From: Paramarasmius palmivorus
Taxonomy: Eukaryota; Basidiomycota; Agaricomycetes; Agaricales; Marasmiaceae
DNA: 45,212 bases
Assembly (NCBI GenBank): GCA_037176845.1
Contig: JAYKXP010000254.1
Coordinates: 1 to 45,212 of the forward strand
Direction: 5' to 3'
Below, in pieces: positions 7,942-15,225 of the stretch. The position numbers and the translations under genes are program-made. How positions within the stretch are numbered: position 1 is the first letter of the stretch; each line of letters starts with the position of its first letter. The notes below the pieces were generated by a model, which ran no database searches, was not told where the DNA came from, and saw only the letters and a program-made list of their open reading frames with translations.

Positions 7942-10510
7942 CTACTCCGAGTCCGGGCTGGCAGACTTCTCGCGAAGGGACTTGTCCACGATGCGATCTC
8001 CCGAGGAGCTGCCACCAACCTTCTCGACGGCCATAGGGCTTTTAGAGCCTGCGCCCTTCTTCTCAGTTTTGGAGTCCTTGATGTTGCTAGAGGAAGGAGG
8101 GACATCCAAAACGGAACGAGGAGAGGCGGTCTTGACGGTAGAACCCGACTAGGAAAGAAAACGAACGTTTAGAAAAGTCATATGACGAGAGCTTTGGGAC
8201 ATACCGCTTTGGCAGGGGACGAAGAAGGTCCCGCGAGCTTTGAGTCTTGAGCCATTGGCGATCCTGGGGAGTCCTCGGGTGCGGCTTTGTCCTATATGAC
8301 CAAGTCAGTTCATCATATGAAGTTCATAGAAGAAAAGAAATCTTACCTTGATCACGTACTCGGGACCTACCCGTGCTTCCAACCACTTGGCCAAGTCGAC
8401 AGGAGGGAAAGCAGACTCGGCGAGAGAAGCCACCTGTTGATAGGCTAGAGAAAGAAGTCAGAGAGTGAAAAGAAATAGAACATATGAAAAACTTACTAGC
8501 GAGGGTCTTATCCGTGGACATGTCGACCACGAGGATCTCCTTGCCACAAACTTTGAACCCGGCGGCCTGAAGGTCGAAGGACGAATGGGGTACTCTCAAG
8601 GCTGTAAGCAGGACCACCAGTCGCTCGTTGGTGAGGGCCTCCTCGTTCGGGTGCAGCAGTCGTAGAAGTGCGCATATGACCCGGGGATCGCGAGTAGATC
8701 GCAAGAAAAGGATGCGTTGACGCTCGAGCTGTTGGTTGAGACGCAGAACGTGCTGGGTAGCCAAGAACTGCATATCGAGGGCTCCTTGCAAGGACGAGGT
8801 GGTTGACAAGAGTCCCTCGAGCTGCAGAACCAGTCCTAGGATAAAGAAAACTATCAGAAAAAGTCATAGAAAGTTCATATGAAAAAGTTACCGTTGTGGC
8901 CCTGAAGTCCGAGGTCAAGCTGCTCATCGCGAGCAGCAAGAGTCTCCTCGAGGGACTGAGTGAAAGAGCACTTTTGATTGGTGCTCTTGCACCCAGTACA
9001 ACCCGCGTGTCCATCGGCGCGAGGAGAACAGCCCAGACCTTTTTGGATGCATCGATCGCAACCTTGGGTGTAAAAATTAGGTTCCGGAGCGATCGAGGTA
9101 GCAGAGATGACCGAGTCGTATGAGAGCTGGACGTTGCCTTGAAGGTAGACATGCCCTCCTGCGGTGGAGAGCTCATCGGCGACATATCCGTCGTCCTCGT
9201 CTGGATGAGGGGGCGCTGGAGGATGATATGCCTCGCGCTGCCCAGAAGAAGAGACCTAGAAAATGTTCATATGAGTAAAAGAGAAACAAAAGGAACAACC
9301 GCCCGGCTTACGCTAGTACCTCCTATGACTTTATCAGCCACACGAGGATGAGTCGATGCTGAGCGCTAAAAAAATGAAAGAATTAGCATATGAGAAAAGA
9401 AAAAGCGAATGAACACTTACTGGACCCCTAATCTCGGATGCGAGAGCTTTCTCTCGATCGGACTTGTCCTTACCCCTAGTCTTGGGAGCGAGTGGGCTTT
9501 TCCTTGTCCTTGCCCTTGCCTTTGGGAAGGTTGGTCGATGGCCTATTCCGAGTAGTGACAGTGGCCTCAGGAGAAGGTGATCGCTAGGGAGAAAGGTTAA
9601 TCATATGAAGAGAAGATAAGTAAGAAAAGCACGTACTGGACGGGGTTGACTCTTCTTGGGACCACCAAACGTTAAAGTTTGGCCCTCCTCGAAGGACCAT
9701 CCGCCACTATAGGGCTGGGACTCTTCTTCTTCAATCTCCTCGCTCTCCTCGCCCTCATCGCTAGACGAATCCACCTGAAGTTGGATCTTCGAACGTTTAG
9801 CCGGTTTGGGCTCGGAGTCGCTGATGTCGAGAGTCGAACTGAGGTTCTTGCGTTTGGACCCTTTCGACGAAGAAGCTACTGGGGGCGGAGTGGTAGCTTT
9901 AGGTCGAACTGGAGGAGGCAAGGGAGAGTGAAAGTTGTAGTCCTAGCGAAAAGAGAGCTATTAGAAATCAAACTAAGAAAGAGTCATATGAGCGCGTACC
10001 TCGTGCTTCTTTATGAGAGCTTCTGTCTCCTTGGTACTTGGGAGCCAAGAAGCGAAATCCTTTCTCGCGATTAGTCCGGCGTCGGCTGCCATATTGGTTA
10101 GACGGTAGAGCTGGAGTAGTACGCTGTAATAGGATTTTGGGAACTCGAACCCGCGATGTTCGTCGACGCAGATCTTATGGTACTCGTACTATGAACGTCG
10201 ACGTCAGCCATAGGAACAAAAGGATAGAATTAAAAACAGGACGCACGATGTTATCCTTCTGGGCCTGGATAAGCTTCACCACGGTGTGGCCAGTAGGAAG
10301 GAACTCGGCCTCCTTATTGAACACGGAGTCGTAGTACACCAAAAAGGCAGCTACGAGGGCATTGGCCCGCTCGTACATTGCCAGCTGCAGGTCATAAACC
10401 TCTTCTGCGGAAAGTTGAGGGATTGGCTCCTCGCGTTTAGTCTTGAGCTTTCGAGGTTTAGGCTGGGGCGGGGGTGGCGGCGCGAAAGGATTTCGAATGG
10501 GTGTAGGCAT
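7942..10510 (-). CDS. Antisense accessory gene A2 of element A: Zn2Cys6-type cluster and coiled-coil protein (one frameshift)
   Basis: Ten exons fit one frame of about 689 residues: 10247-10510, 10000-10188, 9637-9942, 9421-9583, 9312-9365, 8892-9255, 8497-8835, 8347-8444, 8205-8291 and 7942-8148. The fourth is 163 nt, one base too long, so a +1 frameshift lies near 9485-9500. The N-terminus is proline-rich and then helical; a Ser/Asp/Glu-rich region (SSSDEGEESEEIEEEE) and Lys-rich stretches follow. Mid-protein, encoded around 8970-9055, is C-x2-C-x6-C-x9-C-x2-C-x6-C (CDRC...GC...CTGC...KCSF). This fits the fungal Zn(II)2Cys6 binuclear cluster consensus, which binds DNA. A helix with heptad-like leucines comes next (encoded about 8700-8800), as in dimerising factors of that class. 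A further 5' UTR intron probably spans 10511-10550. The role is inferred: a nuclear DNA-binding or Gag-associated protein. Eight of nine introns hold one CATATG. Confidence 0.78.
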
Positions 10511-11006
10511 CCTAGAAGAACAGAATTAGAAAAGAAAACCAAAAGAACAAAGAGACGCACCTAGAAGCGGCTCGGTGAAACGATGATGAAGGGGGAAAGA
10601 AAGAAAGGATTTGAACTTGGTTGAACTTTGTGAAAAGCTATATATCACATTCCGAGAATCCTGCTTCTATTCAATCACATCACGGAAGCTGAGTCATGAA
10701 ACCGGCAGTCACCGGCAGAAGTTCGATGACCCTGGAATAGCTATACATGGACGTTCTCCTATGAAGAAAATGTCCTAGGACATCGAAATTAGACGAGGGA
10801 TTACTAGCTTGGGCACGAGGGAATCAATCGAAGGCCTATATGGTCATAAGATCAATATGGAAGATGATTGACGCTCGAGGAGGTTTGATAACCCCGGCAT
10901 CAACTGATCGGACATAACGCGGACAGAATAAACTGACCGCGCGCATCTCGAATACACCCAGAAAGAGGTTCATATGAACTATTACAGACCGAGGACGGTC
11001 TAGATC

Positions 11007-11023
11007 TTTTGGTTTGGGGGAGA
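11007..11023 (+). other. Polypurine tract of element A
   Basis: TTTTGGTTTGGGGGAGA lies directly before the TGTGAGG start of the LTR. It is the expected primer for plus-strand DNA synthesis. Element B has the closely related TTTTGTTTGGGGGGGGAGA in the same place. Confidence 0.85.
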
Positions 11024-11093
11024 TGTGAGGGTACCAGAACGAAATCGCTGAAAAACAGTCATTTTGACACTAATTGTTGTGTTCAGAATCGCA

Positions 11094-11160
11094 CTAGTAC
11101 ATCGTACTAAGTACCATATGGACTTAGTAGCACTACTAGGAACCTAGTAGTGCGCATATG
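11094..11160. repeat. Nested palindromes in the LTR U3, framed by CATATG
   Basis: GCACTACTAGG (11130-11140) and CCTAGTAGTGC (11143-11153) form a perfect 11-bp inverted repeat with a 2-nt spacer. CATATG lies on each side (11115 and 11155). Just upstream are GTACTAAGTAC and TAGTAC-ATC-GTACTA. The arrangement could form a cruciform or bind dimeric proteins. Confidence 0.8.
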
Positions 11161-12077
11161 ACGAAGAATAAGATAGGTATGCACTGCGTAGTGAATACTA
11201 GCTGCGCGCGCATAGACGTTGATGTCGTCGTTAGCCCTATATGATTGCGCTAGGGTACGCGTTGAAACCTGTAGACCGTATCTATACTCTATTACCAGGC
11301 TGGAACCTTACGAGGACATGCTACTGTACATGGTAGACTTCCTAGTAGGTCATATGGCTACACTATACTCGCGCTATGGGACATATGAGATGGGATAGTG
11401 AACGAGGACCAACTACCACAGCGTAGAAGGACCCTAGGGGACGAATCAGAGCTATATACCAAATACGGTAGAAGCTGGAGGTGCGAGTCACCTTCGGGAG
11501 CAGAGTTACCAGGATTAGAAATGTCCGAGTAACCGGGTCATCGATACGAGGACCATATGGGGGCTTAACAGCTTTCACATATCGATCGGAATATCCCTCG
11601 AGCTTCGAGTTGGGATTCCTACTGCTAGTAATGACACTAGTGAGGGACATATAGTCCTATAACAAGGAAACAGATAGGATTCTGTGCCAGGACTGTCCTA
11701 GGACATAGAAAATATAATATAGAACTACAAGGGCATAGAGCCTACCTTCCTCGGATACGAATCCGAAGCGTTTCGGTCGAGATCGGACTCCTAGCAAGTT
11801 CCGAGCGGAATAACTATGTCCTAGCACCGATATCCGAAACGCACCACGCGGAACAGCGCCTCCGCGCGCCACTTCCTAGCAACCAAAAAGTAATATGACT
11901 CGCAGTCCTGCAAAATAATGTCGAATTCCGACCAATATATATCCAAACCTTCCTTTTCTGGTAGATACTTACTTCATATGGACAGAATCCTCTCCTCGTT
12001 CTCGTTTCTTGCATAGTTACTATTACTTTATATCGTGTCCACTTTCACTTTATATAATAAATATGTACGCTCGCGGG

Positions 12078-12085
12078 TATATAAG
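12078..12085 (+). promoter_or_regulatory. TATA box of the LTR A promoter
   Basis: TATATAAG sits in a GC-rich setting (CGCGGG before, CAGCTGGG after). It is the best TATA element in the LTR and fits a transcription start near 12110. Confidence 0.65.
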
Positions 12086-12342
12086 CAGCTGGGTTTCCCC
12101 TAAGGAAGCTCCCAAGCAAATACCCCGCTATATACGTAGCCCTAGAGCTCATAGCAAAGTTTTTTGACTTCTATCGTTGACCATAGAGGCGACGTGTGGG
12201 GGCTTAGAACAATAACTTAGAAAATAAAACCTTGAAAAGCCCTTCTCTATATTGAACTAGAGTCGTGAAATTAGAACTTTGAGATACCCATAGGACAGAG
12301 CTAGCGCGTCTAGTCTCTTGCATAGGATTGATTGTTTCTGGG

Positions 12343-12427
12343 CTAGTGTGGAGCCCCACTAGATCCTCTTTTCACTTGGTGTGGAGCCCCACCAGTGTCG
12401 TTAAAGCTTAGTGTGGAGCCCCACTAG
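12343..12427 (+). repeat. Triplicated hairpin repeat in R-U5 of LTR A
   Basis: The 20-mer CTAGTGTGGAGCCCCACTAG (12343-12362) folds on itself around AGCC. It recurs at about 12376-12394, where the stem is changed on both sides (GGTG with CACC), and at 12407-12427. The paired changes in copy two suggest the hairpin, not the sequence, is kept. The region would be in the element RNA 5' leader. Confidence 0.8.
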
Positions 12428-12444
12428 CTTATAGGTGGCCTGAT

Positions 12445-12506
12445 TGTCGTGCTAGTTCGACTAGTGTAATCAGTGCCTTTGGTTGTCGTGCTAGTTTGAC
12501 TAGTGT
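12445..12506 (+). repeat. Two copies of a GTCGTGCTAGTTYGACTAGTGT repeat in LTR A
   Basis: Near-identical 22-mers lie at 12445-12467 and 12484-12506, differing at one base. Each contains a small inverted repeat (CTAGT-TYG-ACTAG). They follow the triplicated hairpin and look like part of the same structured leader. Confidence 0.75.
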
Positions 12507-12839
12507 TAAACCATAAGCCTTCATAGGAACAATAGGTCTTTTACCCTTGTTGGGTTCGATAGTTATTTTGCGCGTCATAGGAACGTATAGGAATAGTTAT
12601 AGATAGGTTTATAGGTTGGCTCGCGTTGTCTTGATCATATCGAGACTATATTATCATATTACATTGTTTCATTCATCGCTCGTACACTTCCCTTGTGTCC
12701 TAGTGATTTGTAGACGTTCAACTAGTGTGCTAGTTGATTTCTTGTGTCGATTGTACGGATCCTTTGACAACGTCGAACCCCGCTCGCACAACTTGGCATA
12801 TTTATTTCGCTCGTTCACAAGCGTTTTATAAGCCTCACA

Positions 12840-14316
12840 CCGCATCCTTCTGAACATCGAACGTCACATCAACCCCATCACCTCTCAGCAACTCAACCAG
12901 CTGCTCGTTTTCTTCCCGTAGCGATTCTGCGTCACCGATAGACACGAATGTAGGTGGATAAGATGTATATGAACCGGGTTGCACGCGATCTGTGGATGCC
13001 TAAGGATCAGAAGGAAGTGATGAACGTGAAGAGGCTGCCGCTCACTCGACGAAAAGTACGGCCCAAAAAGTACTTCTGGTTCTTTATGGTCCTGCCCTAT
13101 CAACCTCACGTTCGCCAGATGTGATGTAGCAAGCCAGTCGATATCGGTATTGGGCCGGGGTTTAGCTGTGCCTTGGGTGATTTCAAAGTCGATACCTAGA
13201 CGGTATCCAGTCAATGAGGCTGAACTTGGAGCCGTAGCCAACGACACGCACCCATATCTAGGACAGGCTATCACACACTGGACGTTAGCGAGGCGGGAGA
13301 GAGGCACCCCAAAGAGGACAGACGCACGGAGAACAACATTAATCCGCCTGGCATTGGAAGAACCTTTTCTTCGTAGAGGTAACGCGCGAGCATCATCACT
13401 AGGTTACCTGAAAACTGCCTGGTGAGTCGACAGAGAAAGACTATGGGGTGAAGTGCTGACCTCCGGCGCAGGCTCCCAGAAAAACGATTCTCTTTGGATC
13501 AATGTTGAGTGTCTCAACGAGATGCGCGTACGCAGCGAGAGCGTCCAGGAGTTGAGCTGGGTGGCATGAGTCCCCGCAAAGGCGGTATTCGAGGGCTGGG
13601 TACCGAAAACTGTCAGCATTTGGGTATAAGGAATGACATCGAGACGTACACAGTATTCGTTTCATCTTGGAACGCTGCAAACACCATCAATACATGTGTT
13701 GTCCTCGAGTTGGAGTGCCTCACTTTATGCAGCATTCGAGCTATATCTAGGATCGGGAAATCAGGTCAAAAGAACCACAACAGCCACCAAAACACGTACT
13801 CAGTTCACCAAAAGTCTCAGTTCCATTGCCCATCATATACCCCCCACCATGAATAAACAACCCAACGACACCGCCACCACTCAAATCATCCAGCTTTGCA
13901 CCTTTAGGCCAAACATACCCCGGAATCTTTACCCCCTTAACCCCCCCATCTCTTGCTATACCCCGAACCTGCTCTTCCTTCGCTGGGTTTATCCAAACAA
14001 AATGTGTCTCCTTCAAGTCTCCTTCCCGAGGCTCCTGTACTTTGGATACGCTCGCGGGGGCGATACCACATTCAGCATTCAGCGGCATAATCCACTTGAT
14101 GAGATGCATGACGATGCATTCGCTGATTTTCCATGAACGTCGCCCACGGTTGGATGGGAGTGAGAAATAGATGGCCCAGAAGGGGACGAGAACGAGTAAG
14201 GAAGATACTCGTAGGAGAATGTAGACGCCTTTGAAGGGTTGGTAGCTCTGGATGGGATATTTGAGTAAGGAAGAGGCGATTTTGGGGTGACTTGGATGAG
14301 AAGGGGCAGGAGACAT
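12840..14316 (-). pseudogene. Alpha/beta-hydrolase (hormone-sensitive-lipase-like) gene, 3' end cut by LTR A
   Basis: The ATG at 14316 opens a membrane-anchored N-terminus (a hydrophobic helix at residues 31-52), then VVGLFIHGGGYMM, the HGGG oxyanion motif of the HSL/steryl-acetyl-hydrolase group. Further exons give EYRL, DALAAYAHLV and KRIVFLGACAGG, then after an intron NLVMMLARYLYEEKVLPMPGG. The nucleophile elbow is normally G-D-S-A-G-G; here it is G-A-C-A-G-G, so Ser is replaced by Cys (TGC). The last exon keeps EENEQLVELLRGDGVDVTF and is then cut at 12840 by the LTR, losing the usual C-terminal helix. Such enzymes cleave esters, often at the ER membrane. Exon joins between 13440 and 13750 are uncertain. 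Both lesions point to a dead gene. Confidence 0.72.
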
Positions 14317-15051
14317 GGTGTCCGAGTTTCGTGTTTTGGCTTATTCGCGATTTTTATGGTTGGTTGCTGAGATTGCGTATTCTTCCGGCAAATGCACAAT
14401 TGAAGGGAGCCTGGGCATTCTTGCATTGTCATGGGAGGCTGTCAGATTTCTTGATTCTATTATAGTGAGTGACGAATCCGTTCGGCATGCTGGTGGAGAG
14501 TTGGGATGTTTGTAACTTGAGGTCGATCCGCAGCATTAGCTGACGCGCCAAGTGTTGAGCTAGGTCTAGGAAAAAGTTAGCCAACGAGGCGACTAGTCGG
14601 ATGAGAGGAGCACCAACGAGGACGCTGCTATAGGTCTGAGCCGAGGTTGCTGTATGCCGGGACTATATTAGTGGAGGAAGCTTGGAGACGTGTGCCGTGT
14701 CTAGAGGAGCGGTCAGTCCCCAAGTTGTAGATGAACATAGTGCTAATAGAGGCTCACTCAAAGCTCTTCGGAAAGGTGCAACATCGCTGAAAACGCGAAA
14801 CGTGCCGCCGACTCGGCACTTGGAAGCCGATAGTGTGGATATATTCCCACAACCAATCTCTTTTCTTCTCTCCCATCTGGTCAGACTCTCGCGCCCTCAA
14901 ATTCAGGCCTCAGGTCACCGGTCGCAAGTCTTATCGTGTCTCTGCAGGAAAAACAACTTCTACGCGCGGCTTTTGGGAAAGATACCGATCCATCAGGGTA
15001 AGCTACGGAACTTTGCGGTTTCGAAGCGGGGTCAAGTGCTGGATCTCAACA
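14317..15051. other. Region without a supported gene (upstream of the hydrolase)
   Basis: The hydrolase promoter should lie in the first few hundred bases. Plus-strand frames at 14682-15092 and 14833-15444 are open for up to 200 codons but lack recognisable motifs, and they overlap the antisense hydrolase remnant at 15052-15225, so I treat them as chance frames. Nothing else is clear. Confidence 0.4.
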
Positions 15052-15225
15052 CTACTCAACGACGAGTCTATCGACCCAATTACACGCGCTGAGAATAGCA
15101 CTTTTCCTCGCCTGATCGGCCGGAATAGCATCCATCGACAGGAAATCATCCTTCTGCACATCTGCATCAACCGTCACGTCAACCCCATCGCCTCTCAGCA
15201 GCTCAACCAGCTGCCCGTTTCAAGG
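15052..15225 (-). pseudogene. C-terminal fragment of a second alpha/beta-hydrolase copy
   Basis: Reading down from about 15215, the frame gives QLVELLRGDGVDVTVDADVQ, almost the same as the C-terminus of the hydrolase at 12847-12912, and it continues to a natural stop (TAG at 15054-15052). It therefore keeps the tail that the LTR removed from the first copy. A stop lies just upstream in frame (near 15220), and no HGGG or GxSxG exon was found at higher coordinates. This looks like the remnant of a tandem or segmental duplication. Confidence 0.65.

Larger units (their letters stand above)
5561..11980. promoter_or_regulatory. Dense CATATG palindrome array across element A
   Basis: By eye I count 26 CATATG hexamers between 5561 and 11980: starts at 5561, 5812, 6004, 6057, 6767, 7203, 7243, 7492, 7606, 7618, 8179, 8314, 8481, 8673, 8876, 9268, 9387, 9602, 9985, 10971, 11115, 11155, 11351, 11382, 11554 and 11975. 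Even base usage would give one or two in this length. The usual context is YTCATATGA. The offset from the 5' splice site in A2 introns varies from 10 to 39 nt, so it is not a splicing signal at fixed position. The other 33 kb of the window holds about seven. Confidence 0.85.
1..12839 (+). mobile_element. Ty3/Gypsy-type LTR retrotransposon A (right part; 5' LTR outside window)
   Basis: The parts seen, in order, are a decayed 5' interior, reverse transcriptase, RNase H plus integrase, two antisense multi-exon genes (A1, A2), a polypurine tract and a 1.8-kb LTR. The order RT-RNase H-integrase is that of the Ty3/Gypsy group. No 5' LTR end or primer-binding site was found in 1-2433, so the left end lies outside the window. 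The same hexamer, CATATG, recurs across pol, the antisense genes and the LTR, which argues that all of this is one unit and not separate insertions. Pol is broken by at least one frameshift and many 5' lesions, so this copy is unlikely to be autonomous. The element is inserted in an alpha/beta-hydrolase gene at 12840, in the opposite direction to that gene. Confidence 0.85.
11024..12839 (+). repeat. 3' LTR of element A
   Basis: This 1816-bp repeat starts TGTGAGG right after the polypurine tract and ends CCTCACA, a perfect 7-bp terminal inverted repeat with TG...CA ends. A TATA box at 12078-12085 marks the U3/R border, leaving about 1.05 kb of U3 and about 0.73 kb of R-U5. U3 holds six CATATG sites and several perfect palindromes; R-U5 holds triplicated hairpins. 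The partner LTR is outside the window, so age cannot be read. The host target duplication should start CCGCA (12840-12844). Confidence 0.85.

Noticed and set aside
10085..10155. B-box-like GGGAACTCGAACCC suggesting a tRNA
   Set aside because: The stems do not pair and the sequence is the coding second exon of A2, open and in frame with its neighbours.
5519..10510. A1 and A2 as host genes trapped between two insertions
   Set aside because: They share the CATATG and CTAG richness of pol and the LTR, sit between pol and the polypurine tract, and element B has a gene of the same layout in the same place.
12343..12506. CRISPR-like array
   Set aside because: The repeats are short, self-complementary, unequal in spacing, and lie inside a eukaryotic LTR.
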